DNA of 33,546 bases from Pirellula sp. (GCA_013822725.1 PNKX01000037.1:1-33546); one strand, 5' to 3'. Shown: positions 1 through 8,945, counted from the first letter of the stretch. The notes: a model not told the origin generated them from the letters alone. Made by a program: numbers and translations.

Positions 1-97
1 CCTTTCAGGGTTGTGATCACGATGACGTTCGTTACCTGGGGTAGATCGCGCTGCGATCAACCCCAGGCTGACAGATTGAACGCCTACAGCGTTCGGA
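1..97. repeat. Half copy of a nested palindrome cluster (window edge)
   Basis: Three consecutive palindromic modules are visible. The first is CCTTTCAGGGTTG, cut by the window edge. The second is a long stem whose arms are CCTGGGGT and ACCCCAGG, enclosing GATCGC/GCGATC. The third is GAACGC..GCGTTC. The same modules in the same order form the right half of the larger cluster at 12678-12885. They lie immediately downstream of the moeA stop. Relative to that cluster the middle stem carries paired changes (CCTGGGG/CCCCAGG versus CCCGGGG/CCCCGGG), which suggests the fold is maintained. Confidence 0.75.
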
Positions 98-135
98 TGT
101 GGGCACGGCCGCATTCGGGGGTGTGGAGATTGCCG

Positions 136-1341
136 TTACAGAGCGATCACTTCGACCGCGTCGCCAGGAACGAGTTGGTAATCGCCCGCGGGGAGCGCAG
201 CCAGGTGCGTGGCCCGCGTGAGGGTGGCCAGGTCGGACGAACCGCGCCAATCGAGCGGCTCGACGTGCAGCACGCCGCCGGCGGCGGGAGCGCTTTGACG
301 GCACGGATGGTACGTCGGCCGTTTGCCGCGATGTTCAAACGGCATCGCCAGCACCGCTCGCTGCGCGACGGCCGACTCGAACGGCCCCCCGGCGAGCGCT
401 CGCAGCGCCGGCAGTACGAACAGCTGAAACGACACGAACGTGCTCACCGGATTCCCTGGCAATCCAAAGACGAGCGTTCGTCGGCCGTTAGCATGGCGGA
501 CGCCGAACCAGAGCGGCTTGCCCGGCTTGATCCGCACTTGGTGAAACTGCTCTTCGACGCCAAGTTCGGTGAGAATGCCGGGGACGAGATCCTTCACGCC
601 CGCTGAGACGCCGCCGCTCACCAGCAGCACGTCATTCGCGAGCCCTTGGTTGATCCGCGTCCGCAAGTCGTCGGGATCGTCGCACCCGACGCCCAGATCG
701 ATCGGCGTGCAGTCGGCGGCCGCGACGGCGGCGAGCAGCATGGGGCCGTTACTGTTGCGAATCTGGCCCGGGCCGAGCGGTTCGTGCGCGGCGACGAGTT
801 CATCGCCGGTCGGCAGCACGGCGACGCGGGGACGAGCGATGACGCCGACTTCGGCTTGGCCGATCTCGGCGAGCAACGCGATGTCGAGCGGGCCGAGTCT
901 CTTGCCTGCTTCGAGGACGACTTGCCCAGCGTGAAAGGACGAACCGCGGCGGATGATGCAAGAACCCGACTTCACGCCGCGGGCTGGGTTGCGGATCTCG
1001 CCCTCGGCGAGCAACTCGCAATCTTCCCACTTCACGACGGCGTCGGCGCCCGCGGGGATGGGGGCGCCGGTCATCACGCGGACGGTAGCGCCATGGACGA
1101 CCGTCTCGGTCGGCACGTTGCCGGCGGTGACGAGCTCGAGCTCACGCAGCGTCGGCGAAGCGTCGCTAACGTCGATCGCGTAGCCGTCGACCATCGACTT
1201 GTCGAACGGCGGCGAGTCGACGCTGCTGGCAACTGACTCGGCGAGCCGCAGCCCAAGCAACTCGGCCAGCGGCGTCCGCTCGCTCGGCAGCGCAGCGGCT
1301 AAGCGGCGAACGTGATCAAAAGCTTCGTCGACGGAGATCAT
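136..1341 (-). CDS. moeA: Molybdopterin molybdenumtransferase MoeA
   Basis: A 401-residue protein, the usual length for MoeA, which inserts molybdate into adenylylated molybdopterin in the last step of cytoplasmic molybdenum cofactor synthesis. The N-terminal part holds the family's substrate-binding region (DSPPFDKSMVDGYAI). The central MoCF-like domain carries LPTGDEL and GGVSAGVKD. Near residues 295-300 is VFGLPGNPVS, the GLPGNPVS signature. The C-terminal beta-barrel domain IV follows. The ATG at 1341 is the natural start because the conserved N-terminal helix begins at once. No strong Shine-Dalgarno is visible. It lies about 100 bases downstream of trpG on the same strand, separated by a hairpin pair, so co-transcription is uncertain. 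No other cofactor gene is in the window. Confidence 0.95.
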   Translation of the reverse strand: MISVDEAFDHVRRLAAALPSERTPLAELLGLRLAESVASSVDSPPFDKSMVDGYAIDVSDASPTLRELELVTAGNVPTETVVHGATVRVMTGAPIPAGADAVVKWEDCELLAEGEIRNPARGVKSGSCIIRRGSSFHAGQVVLEAGKRLGPLDIALLAEIGQAEVGVIARPRVAVLPTGDELVAAHEPLGPGQIRNSNGPMLLAAVAAADCTPIDLGVGCDDPDDLRTRINQGLANDVLLVSGGVSAGVKDLVPGILTELGVEEQFHQVRIKPGKPLWFGVRHANGRRTLVFGLPGNPVSTFVSFQLFVLPALRALAGGPFESAVAQRAVLAMPFEHRGKRPTYHPCRQSAPAAGGVLHVEPLDWRGSSDLATLTRATHLAALPAGDYQLVPGDAVEVIAL

Positions 1342-1344
1342 AAT

Positions 1345-1433
1345 TCAGCCCCGGGCTCCGCCCGGGGGTTGCGTACCGTTGGGGCGACCATTGTCGGAAT
1401 GGATGCCGACCCCCCGGCGGAGCCGGGGGCTGA
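1345..1433. repeat. Head-to-head pair of AGCC-foot hairpins (TCC loop)
   Basis: Two hairpins face each other. The one at 1349-1367 has arms CCCCGGGC and GCCCGGGG around TCC. The one at 1411-1429, read on the minus strand, has arms CCCCCGGC and GCCGGGGG around TCC. Both are preceded by the foot TTCAGCC or TTTCAGCC on their own strand. The arms differ by a compensated pair (G-C swapped to C-G). They fill the gap between trpG and moeA. They belong to the same class as the pair at 6681-6760. Confidence 0.8.
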
Positions 1434-1440
1434 AAGAAGG

Positions 1441-2022
<582 letters not shown>

Positions 2023-2126
2023 GGCGGTGGGCAGCGCGGGCGAGAATTGCTAGGGTAGCGAGCCAGAAGTCAGTGTAATCGGCCTGCCGATGAGGTGACA
2101 GGTCGCGGCGGCGGCGAGTTCGCGGG

Positions 2127-2302
2127 TAGCCGCGGCTCAACGAGCCGCCGGAGCGGTCGCCAAACAGCTAACCACCAAGGCACAAAGGGCACGAAGACGC
2201 ACGAAGGAAGACAAGAAAGGGAGAGAACTCAACGACCAGGCCGAGAATCATCTAATTCTCGTTTTTCTTGGTGCGTCTTGGTGTTCTTCGTGCCTTCGTG
2301 GT
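2127..2302. repeat. Composite repeat: GTAGCC hairpin plus long inverted repeat
   Basis: A hairpin at 2127-2156 has foot GTAGCC, arms GCGGCTC and GAGCCGC around AAC, then CGGAGCGG. It is followed by a long imperfect inverted repeat. The left arm, about 2171-2220, starts ACCACCAAGGCAC. The right arm, about 2261-2302, ends CGTGCCTTCGTGGT. The closing hairpin seen in the full-length copies (2740-2925, 20671-20893) is missing. The element fills most of the 345-base gene-free gap between trpG and crcB. Between it and crcB only a Shine-Dalgarno-like AGAGG is apparent. Confidence 0.8.
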
Positions 2303-2367
2303 AAATCTTCAACGCATCGCGGGACGATAACCGTCGGCTTTAGGGAGAGTAGGAAAAGAGGTCTGTT

Positions 2368-2742
2368 ATGCAGCAAGTTCTGGCCGTTGCCGTCGGGGGC
2401 GCCCTGGGGTGCCTATGCCGATATGGGGCCAACGTCGCCTGCGTCCGTTGGTTCGAGGCGCCCGTGTTTTATTCCACGCTGGCGGTGAACGTGGTCGGAG
2501 CGTTCCTGGTGGGGATCATCGCGGGGCTCCCCTTCATGCAACATCCCGTCTTGGCGGCAGGGGCCGCGGTCGGGTTCCTCGGCGGGCTGACGACGTTCTC
2601 CACGTTCAGCATTGAAACCATGCGCCTCTGGGAGACGCAAACGTTCGTCGCCGCGGCGCTGAACATTACTGCCAACGTAGTGCTTTCGCTGCTGGCGGTG
2701 AAGCTAGGCCTCACAACGGCGCAGCTCTTCGCCACGCCTTAG
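2368..2742 (+). CDS. crcB: Fluoride channel CrcB/Fluc
   Basis: A 124-residue, four-helix inner-membrane protein of the CrcB/Fluc family. These proteins act as dual-topology dimers exporting fluoride. Family motifs are intact: GGALGCLCRYG at the N-terminus, NVVGAFLVGI (central Asn), and GFLGGLTTFSTFSIET, the Na+/fluoride-path signature with the paired TTFS/FSIE residues. Length matches the family. The start has AGAGG about six bases upstream. The stop codon TAG is the first three bases of a TAGCC hairpin repeat. I see no fluoride riboswitch upstream. The gene is convergent with rseP across the repeat element at 2740-2925. Confidence 0.95.
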   Translation: MQQVLAVAVGGALGCLCRYGANVACVRWFEAPVFYSTLAVNVVGAFLVGIIAGLPFMQHPVLAAGAAVGFLGGLTTFSTFSIETMRLWETQTFVAAALNITANVVLSLLAVKLGLTTAQLFATP

Positions 2743-2925
2743 CCGCGGCTCAACGAGCCGCCGGAGCGGTCGCCGAACAGCTAACCACCAAGGCACCAAG
2801 GAATAAGTCAACCAAAGGGCTCACCGAACAAGCCAACAAAGAATTCTTGCGTTTTCTTTATGTCCTTCGTGTCTTCGTGGTAAATCCCCTTCCGCACGCT
2901 CCAGCAGGTCGTTGACCTGCGGCTA
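2740..2925. repeat. Full composite element: two TAGCC hairpins flanking an inverted repeat
   Basis: The left hairpin (2740-2769) has foot TAGCC, arms GCGGCTC/GAGCCGC and an AAC loop. The right hairpin (2904-2925, read on the minus strand) has foot TAGCC and arms GCAGGTC/GACCTGC with the same loop. Between them run ACCACCAAGGCACCAAGG (about 2784-2801) and its approximate inverse ending at 2881. The element joins the 3' ends of two convergent genes. The left foot supplies the crcB stop codon, and the right foot follows directly after the rseP TAA. It probably also acts as a bidirectional transcript end; that is inference. Confidence 0.85.
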
Positions 2926-5031
2926 TTACGCGAAGAACATTCGCTGCAAATCGAGCGAGAAGACGAACAGCATCAGGGTGATCAGGAAGACCATCCCCGC
3001 CGTCTGCATCGTCATCACCACCCGCTCGCTGGCCGGCCGGCCGCGGATTCCTTCCCAAGCCAGGAAGACCATGTGGCCGCCGTCGAGCATCGGGATCGGC
3101 AGGAAGTTGATCACCGCGAGGTTCGCGCTGAGCATCGTGAGGAAAATCAGCAGCTTGCCCAACCCTTCGTCGGCCGAGTAGCTCGCCGCCTTGGCGATCG
3201 TGATCGGTCCGCCAAGCATCGTCACCGGCACTTGGCTGCCGAGCTTGCTGAGGAACCGGTAGACCATCGTGAGCGAACGGGTCGTTTCGTCGTAGCCGCG
3301 GCTGGCGGCATCGCTCCAGTTGTCGCTGATGCGGATGCGGTTGACCCATTCAAAGACCAGGCCGCGATCAATCACGAAGACGTCGGCGGCTTCCACCGGC
3401 GTGAGCACCGCCTCTTTCGTCTCGCTGCCGCGCTTGTAAGAAAGTTTCACCTGCGAGGCGGGCGGCAAGGATTGAAGCGACGACAACAGTTGCGGCCAGC
3501 CAGCGCCATCTTTCTTGTCGTCTTGGCTGAACGTCACCGGATCGATTTCCGGCTTGTCCTTCATGTCTGCGGGGAAAAGGATCTCGGCCGAGAGCAGCAC
3601 GTCGTCGGCTTGCAAACCAGCCTTCTCGGCGGGGCTACCCGGCTCGACTTCCTTGACCACCGTCAGCACGCGGTAGGCGATGCCGAGCGCCGGAGCGGCG
3701 ACCGGGTCGTTCTCAGAAATTGGTTCTTCGATCCAATCAATCTTGCGGAGCGGAATCGTCAGCGTTTCAGTCGACTGCTTGCCGTCGGCGGCGGGCGCCG
3801 CGCGGCGAATAGCGAGCTCGACTTCGGCCCCCTCTTGTCCCAACTTACGCAGCGTCTCGGGGAGCGAGAGCGGATCGCGAATGAGCGACTTCGCTTCATC
3901 CTCGGCGCCGACCACGGTGATCGACTCGATGAAGTCGCCCGCCTTCAAACCCGCGTCGGCGGCGGGCGAATTGTCCTGCACGGCGACGACTTTCCCCATC
4001 TGCATCACGAGGCCGACGTGCCGCTGCGGGCGGGGCGCGATGGTGACGTCGATCTTCTCGCCGCCGGTCGGTTCAGCTTCGGGCTGTCCCACGGGACGCT
4101 TGGCGCCGCGGAGCACGGTGACGGTGATCGGCTGGTCAGATTTCTCGATCAGCCGGGCGGTGAACTCGGCGTTGTTGGCGACTGGCGCGCCGTCGATGGC
4201 GATGATTTCGTCGCCCCCTTTGAATTCGGGCGACGCCGCCGCGGCGGGGGTGTCTTTACGCGTCGCCATCTGCGGAGCGAGCCGCAGCGACGAGGGGCCG
4301 GCGAGGCCGACGCGGGCGAGGTCGCTCTCTTGCTCAGGGACGAGCGTCTTTTTGATTTGTTCGTCGCCCCGTTCCAGCACGAACGGCAGGCCGTTCTTGA
4401 GGTCGGCGAGGGTCACGCTTCCCATCAACTCGGCGAAGGAGGGATTCTCAATGTCGCCGACTTGGATCACTTCATCGCCACGCCGCACGGCGGCGCGCCA
4501 GGCAGGCGAACCAGGCGACGTTTGCGAAACGATCACCGGATTGAACGGCACGCCGATCTTGTACGCCACGGTCGCAAAGATGAACGCAAAGATTACGTTC
4601 ATAATGACGCCCGCCGAAATGATCGCCATCCGCTGCGGGACGCTCTTGGCGAGGTAGCTGCGGCGATCGACGAGGTACGTCTTGCCGTCGGGGCCGACGA
4701 TCTCTTTCGAGTCGGGCGTATTGCCGGCGACCTGCGATTCTTTCACTTGTTCGGCGATGTTGGCCGGATTGTCGTCCTGCCCCATCATCTTCACATAGCC
4801 GCCCAGCGGCAGGATGCCGATGCCGTACTCGGTTTCGCCCCACTTGCGGCTGATCTTGTAGCCGCCGATGTCGAAGCCGATGAAGAACTTGTCGCAGCGG
4901 ACGCCGCACATCTTGGCGACGGCGAAGTGTCCGAGCTCGTGAACGAAAATCACCGTCCCGAGGCCGACGGCGACCATCAGGATCACCAACAGAAAATTAC
5001 CCCAAGCGGCGACATCAACAGCCGCGATCAT
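2926..5031 (-). CDS. rseP: RIP metalloprotease RseP (site-2 protease), multi-PDZ form
   Basis: An intramembrane zinc metalloprotease that cleaves membrane-bound substrates such as anti-sigma factors. The first transmembrane helix carries HELGH (H31-H35 from the ATG at 5031). The conserved LDG motif near the C-terminus (PIPMLDGGH, D650) supplies the third zinc ligand, followed by a last helix. At about 701 residues it is far longer than the roughly 450 of the E. coli protein. The extra length is periplasmic: I count four PDZ-like segments, recognisable by SPAWRAAVRRGDEV, FKGGDEIIAIDGAPV, SPAADAGLKAGDFI and SPAEKAGLQADDVL. The start is uncertain. GTG at 5046 and ATG at 5040 are in frame, but ATG at 5031 overlaps the dxr stop as TGATG, suggesting translational coupling. 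Confidence 0.93.
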   Translation of the reverse strand: MIAAVDVAAWGNFLLVILMVAVGLGTVIFVHELGHFAVAKMCGVRCDKFFIGFDIGGYKISRKWGETEYGIGILPLGGYVKMMGQDDNPANIAEQVKESQVAGNTPDSKEIVGPDGKTYLVDRRSYLAKSVPQRMAIISAGVIMNVIFAFIFATVAYKIGVPFNPVIVSQTSPGSPAWRAAVRRGDEVIQVGDIENPSFAELMGSVTLADLKNGLPFVLERGDEQIKKTLVPEQESDLARVGLAGPSSLRLAPQMATRKDTPAAAASPEFKGGDEIIAIDGAPVANNAEFTARLIEKSDQPITVTVLRGAKRPVGQPEAEPTGGEKIDVTIAPRPQRHVGLVMQMGKVVAVQDNSPAADAGLKAGDFIESITVVGAEDEAKSLIRDPLSLPETLRKLGQEGAEVELAIRRAAPAADGKQSTETLTIPLRKIDWIEEPISENDPVAAPALGIAYRVLTVVKEVEPGSPAEKAGLQADDVLLSAEILFPADMKDKPEIDPVTFSQDDKKDGAGWPQLLSSLQSLPPASQVKLSYKRGSETKEAVLTPVEAADVFVIDRGLVFEWVNRIRISDNWSDAASRGYDETTRSLTMVYRFLSKLGSQVPVTMLGGPITIAKAASYSADEGLGKLLIFLTMLSANLAVINFLPIPMLDGGHMVFLAWEGIRGRPASERVVMTMQTAGMVFLITLMLFVFSLDLQRMFFA

Positions 5032-6194
5032 CAAGCACATACCCACCGCGATATCTCCTGCCGCGCCCAGCTGTCGAGTTTCAACAAAGCGTCGAGCGTC
5101 GGGTTTGGTTCAAAGTGATGCGCCGAAAGCACGCTACGGCATGCCGGCACGATTTCCGTAAAGTGTAGCTCACCGTCGAGGAACGCCCCTACAGCCGCTT
5201 CATTCGCGGCATTCAGCACGGCCCCGGTCGTGCCGCCTGAACGGGCGCACTCCTCGCCGAGCGCCAGCGCGGGAAAGCGCTCGCGATCGGGCGGTTCGAA
5301 TTCCAGCTTCAGGGGCTGTCGCCAATCGAACCGCCGCGCCACGCCAGGGGCGCGGTGCGGGTATTCGAGGGCGTATTGAATCGGCAAGCGCATGTCGGGG
5401 GGACTCATCTGCGACACCACCGAGCCGTCGACGTACTCGACCATCGAGTGGACGATCGACTGCGGGTGGATCACCACCGAAATTCGCTCCCCTTCGATGC
5501 CGAAGAGCCAGCGGGCTTCGATGATCTCCAGGGCTTTGTTCATCATGGTCGCCGAGTCGATGGTGATCTTCGGGCCCATCTTCCAGGTCGGATGGGCCAG
5601 CGCCTCGGCGACGGTGACTTGTTGCAGTTCGGCTGGGGAGAGGTGCTTGAACGGGCCGCCGCTGGCGGTGAGGATCAGCCGCGAGACTTCGCTCGGCTGA
5701 CCCGCCTGCAGGGCTTGGAACAGGGCGCTATGCTCGCTGTCCACCGGCAGCAGCTGGCTACCAGACTTACGGGCAAGTTCGGCGATCAGTTCGCCGGCCA
5801 TCACCAGCGTCTCTTTATTCGCCAGGGCGACCGTTTTCTTGGCTTCGAGGGCGGCCCAGGTGCTTTCCAGCCCCGCGGCGCCGACGATCGCGGCCAACAG
5901 CACGTCGACGTCGGTTTCGCCGGCGATGCGGACTAACGCGTCTGAGCCGGTCAGCAGCTCGCAACCCTTGGGGAGCTCCGACCAATCGTATTGCTTGGCC
6001 GCCCGGGCGTCGCAGGCGATCACCCAGCGGGGCTTGTGGGCCTTGGCCTGCTCGACCAGTTCGTCGAGCCTGGAGTGGGCCGAGATCGCTACGGCCTGCA
6101 GCCGGCCATTGCTAGCGGCGATCACTTCGAGGGCGTTCCGGCCAATGCTGCCGGTAGAACCGAAAACCGCGACGCGTTTGGGAGTGGAGGCCAT
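5031..6194 (-). CDS. dxr: 1-deoxy-D-xylulose 5-phosphate reductoisomerase
   Basis: A 387-residue cytoplasmic enzyme that converts DXP to MEP with NADPH and a divalent metal. This is the committed step of the non-mevalonate isoprenoid pathway. The N-terminal nucleotide-binding motif is FGSTGSIGRNALEV. Later motifs are ANKETLVMAGE, the metal/substrate motif VDSEHSALFQ, LTASGGPF, HPTWKMGPKITIDSATMMNK and FGIEGERISVVIHPQSIVHSMVEY. All are textbook Dxr signatures. The ATG at 6194 puts the Rossmann strand at residue 7. The longer reading from 6248 adds 18 residues out of repeat DNA and is less likely. It overlaps the rseP start, an arrangement found in many bacteria. Confidence 0.96.
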   Translation of the reverse strand: MASTPKRVAVFGSTGSIGRNALEVIAASNGRLQAVAISAHSRLDELVEQAKAHKPRWVIACDARAAKQYDWSELPKGCELLTGSDALVRIAGETDVDVLLAAIVGAAGLESTWAALEAKKTVALANKETLVMAGELIAELARKSGSQLLPVDSEHSALFQALQAGQPSEVSRLILTASGGPFKHLSPAELQQVTVAEALAHPTWKMGPKITIDSATMMNKALEIIEARWLFGIEGERISVVIHPQSIVHSMVEYVDGSVVSQMSPPDMRLPIQYALEYPHRAPGVARRFDWRQPLKLEFEPPDRERFPALALGEECARSGGTTGAVLNAANEAAVGAFLDGELHFTEIVPACRSVLSAHHFEPNPTLDALLKLDSWARQEISRWVCA

Positions 6195-6239
6195 AAGGTG
6201 CGGAGCAACTCGTGCAGCGGATGTGAATTGAGGGCTTCG

Positions 6240-6329
6240 GGGTGGCACGCCCTAAGGTACTCCGCAGGGCGTGGCGAACCTTACTCCGGTGCAACCACGC
6301 CCATCGGAGTACCTCTGGGCGTGCCACCC
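6240..6329. repeat. Palindrome of palindromes around CACGCCC/GGGCGTG
   Basis: The left block (6240-6274) and right block (6295-6329) are inverse copies with few mismatches: GGGTGGCACGCCC..GGTACTCCG..GGGCGTGG and its complement. Each block can also fold alone, through CACGCCC and GGGCGTG around a loop carrying the GGTACTCCG core. A related core, GGTACTCCG with GGGTGGCATGG, recurs near 13545-13590. It lies just upstream of the dxr start. The rest of the gap to ftsH (6331-6676) shows no convincing gene or RNA. Confidence 0.7.
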
Positions 6330-6676
6330 AGGCGGACGCTTTCGGTGCAGAGGGAACAACCGCCCCAATCGCGCCCGCAAAGCCTCCGCACCAACGCGCG
6401 GCGATCGACGTAGGAGGAGCGTCGGCGAGAGCGTGCCGGCAGGGGCGCCGCGGGACGAATCTCAGCAGCCGCCCCGCGAGGCGTCGATCGGGACGCAGCA
6501 TTTTAGGGCTGGCCGAGAACCGCGACAACCCGCGTTGGGTTGCGTCGGGGGCCCTGGGAGGCTCCCTTTCCCCGCCGCAAGTGCTATCCTACCAATAGTT
6601 AACAGCGGCTGTGGGCCACGCTGGGGCGATGGTTGCCCCCGACGAGCCGACCGCCGTACCATTTAGCCGTCATCCA
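6330..6676. other. Gene-free stretch upstream of ftsH
   Basis: This GC-rich stretch carries no reading frame with recognisable protein character on either strand. The frames that are open run through repeats or antisense to dxr. No tRNA-like fold, riboswitch motif or clear promoter stands out. It lies between two palindromic repeats. Confidence 0.5.
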
Positions 6677-6680
6677 CATT

Positions 6681-6764
6681 GAAGCCACCGGCTCCGCCGG
6701 TGGACGAAGTGTCGCGACGGCCCGCTAGTCAAATCCGTCCACCGGCAAAGCCGGTGGCTATAAT
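6681..6764. repeat. Head-to-head hairpin pair upstream of ftsH, with an embedded TATAAT
   Basis: Arms CCACCGGC and GCCGGTGG enclose TCC at 6685-6703. The inverse copy at 6739-6757 has an AAA/TTT loop. The feet are GAAGCC and, on the minus strand, TATAGCC. The outer foot of the second hairpin runs into TATAAT at 6759-6764, 61 bases before the ftsH ATG. This is a perfect -10 hexamer, but no convincing -35 lies at the right distance. Confidence 0.75.
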
Positions 6765-6825
6765 TCGATCCCTCTCCCGCGGCGGCCACCAACCGTCGCG
6801 CTATTCCCGCCAAGGCTATCGATCC

Positions 6826-8928
6826 ATGGATCAACCGAAGGACGCACCCAAGTCCCCCAAGAAGTCGGCCGAGAAAAAGGCCCCGCCGCAGAACAACAAC
6901 ATGTTGTGGTATCTGCTCGGCCTCGGCGTGTTGCTGCTGTTGCTCGTCACCGTCTGGCAATCGCAGAACAAGCTGACGATCCAGTGGAGCGAATTCGAAG
7001 AGTTGATCGCCGCCAGCAATCCCGACGCGCCCAAGGAAGCTGATCCCTACATCACCTTCGAAGACAAGACGGTCAAGCCGCCGGTGCAATATCGTTTGAA
7101 GGACCCGACGATCATCCGCGTCGGCTCGTCAGAAATCACCGGGACCGTCATGGCCCAGCACAAGCAGGCCCCTGTCGACGGCAAGGAAAGCATTCTCGAT
7201 CCCAACGCTCAATGGACCGACTTTGCTCCGTCCACGTTCCGCACCGCAGCGAGCCCCTACACGACCGCTCGTGCGCTCAAGCTGCTGCGCGATAACAAAA
7301 TCGACGACTACAGCATCGAGGAACCGCCGAGCCAACTGCTCGCCTACATCCCCGTGCTGGTCCTCACCGGCATGTTCGTGATGCTGATGATCGTCATGCT
7401 CCGCCGCATGGGCGGGGCCGGCTCGCCGATGGCCTTCGGCCGCAGCCGCGGTAAGCTGATCGCGCAAGAAGACATCGAGGTCACCTTCGACGACGTCGCC
7501 GGCATCGAAGAAGCCGTCGACGAGCTCCGCGAAGTGGTCGACTTCCTCAAGAACCCCGAACGCTACCACCGCCTCGGCGGCCGCATCCCGAAGGGCGTGT
7601 TGCTCGTCGGCCCTCCCGGCACCGGCAAGACGTTGCTCGCCAAAGCCGTCGCCGGCGAAGCGGGCGTGCCGTTCTTCAGCCTCAGCGGTTCGGACTTCGT
7701 CGAAATGTTCGTCGGCGTCGGTGCCGCCCGCGTTCGTGACATGTTCCAGCAGGCCGAACAGCGCGCCCCCTGTATCGTCTTCATCGACGAACTCGACGCC
7801 CTCGGCAAGACCCGCGGCAGCGGCCAGATCGGCGGCCACGACGAACGCGAGCAAACGCTCAACGCGCTGCTGGTGGAGATGGACGGCTTCGGCACCAACA
7901 GCGGCATCATCATCATGGCCGCGACGAACCGCCCTGAAACGCTCGACCCCGCCCTGCTCCGCCCCGGCCGGTTCGACCGCCACGTGCTGGTCGATCGCCC
8001 CGACGTCGGCGGCCGCGAGGAGATCCTCGAAGTCCATTTGCAGAAGATCAAGGTCGACGAAGACGTCAACGTGAAGCAGGTCGCTGCAATCACCAGCGGC
8101 TTCGTCGGTGCCGACTTGGCGAATATCGTCAACGAGGCCGCCCTCCTCGCTGCCCGCAACGGCAAGAAGGCGGTCGGCATGATCGAGCTCAACGAAGCGG
8201 TCGAACGCTCTAGCGCCGGCCTCGAAAAGAAAAGCCGCATCATGCAGCCCGAAGAGAAGCTGCGGGTGGCGTACCACGAAAGCGGTCACGCCCTCGTCGC
8301 CTACTCGCTGCCGAATACCGATCCGGTCCACAAGGTCTCGATCATCCCGCGCGGGCTTGCCGCCCTCGGCTACACAATGCAGCGGCCCGAGCAAGATCGG
8401 TTCCTGATGACCCGCAGCGAACTCGACAGCCGCATCCAGGTGCTGCTCGCCGGCACGGTCGCCGAAGAAATGGTCTTCGAAGACATCAGCAGCGGCGCGC
8501 AGAACGACCTCGAACGGGCCACTGAGATCGCCCGCAGCATGGTGATGGACTTCGGCATGAGCAATCTCGGCCGCGTCAACTTCCGCGAAAGCCATCGCAG
8601 CCCGTTCCTGGCGACCGGCGGCGACTTCGGTCGCTCCAGCAGTCACAGCGAACAAACGGCCCGCGAGATCGACGAAGAAGTGAAGCGCATCCTCGACGAA
8701 GGCCTGGAGCGAGTCCGCCACATCCTCGGCGAACGCCGCCACACGCTCGAAGCGGTGACCAAGGCGCTGATGGAGCAAGAGACGATCGACTCCGACGCGC
8801 TGCGGCGGATCATCGACGAAACTACTTCTGGCGCCCGCATCGTCCCCGGCACGGCGATGGAGCCGAAGCGACCGTCGCGAATCAAGAGCGACGAGCCGAC
8901 CGCAGAGAAGGAAGCGGGCGGGATGTAA
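6826..8928 (+). CDS. ftsH: ATP-dependent zinc metalloprotease FtsH
   Basis: A 700-residue membrane AAA+ protease that degrades misfolded and regulatory membrane and cytosolic proteins as a hexamer. A lysine-rich N-terminus leads into helix 1 (about 26-44). A periplasmic domain of about 125 residues follows, then helix 2 (about 171-193). The AAA module has Walker A GPPGTGKT (262-269), Walker B as FIDELDAL (FIDEIDA is more usual), and RPGRFDR with the arginine finger. The peptidase domain has the zinc motif HESGH (484-488). The periplasmic part is somewhat longer than in E. coli FtsH. I chose the ATG at 6826 because the upstream frame to 6679 is translated repeat DNA. Confidence 0.96.
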   Translation: MDQPKDAPKSPKKSAEKKAPPQNNNMLWYLLGLGVLLLLLVTVWQSQNKLTIQWSEFEELIAASNPDAPKEADPYITFEDKTVKPPVQYRLKDPTIIRVGSSEITGTVMAQHKQAPVDGKESILDPNAQWTDFAPSTFRTAASPYTTARALKLLRDNKIDDYSIEEPPSQLLAYIPVLVLTGMFVMLMIVMLRRMGGAGSPMAFGRSRGKLIAQEDIEVTFDDVAGIEEAVDELREVVDFLKNPERYHRLGGRIPKGVLLVGPPGTGKTLLAKAVAGEAGVPFFSLSGSDFVEMFVGVGAARVRDMFQQAEQRAPCIVFIDELDALGKTRGSGQIGGHDEREQTLNALLVEMDGFGTNSGIIIMAATNRPETLDPALLRPGRFDRHVLVDRPDVGGREEILEVHLQKIKVDEDVNVKQVAAITSGFVGADLANIVNEAALLAARNGKKAVGMIELNEAVERSSAGLEKKSRIMQPEEKLRVAYHESGHALVAYSLPNTDPVHKVSIIPRGLAALGYTMQRPEQDRFLMTRSELDSRIQVLLAGTVAEEMVFEDISSGAQNDLERATEIARSMVMDFGMSNLGRVNFRESHRSPFLATGGDFGRSSSHSEQTAREIDEEVKRILDEGLERVRHILGERRHTLEAVTKALMEQETIDSDALRRIIDETTSGARIVPGTAMEPKRPSRIKSDEPTAEKEAGGM

Positions 8929-8945
8929 GCCGCGTTCGTGTATTA

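Noticed and set aside
2300..2367. Fluoride riboswitch (crcB motif) upstream of crcB
   Set aside because: The leader lacks the conserved GGNGATGG and CTGATG-type blocks. It consists mainly of a repeat followed by a Shine-Dalgarno.
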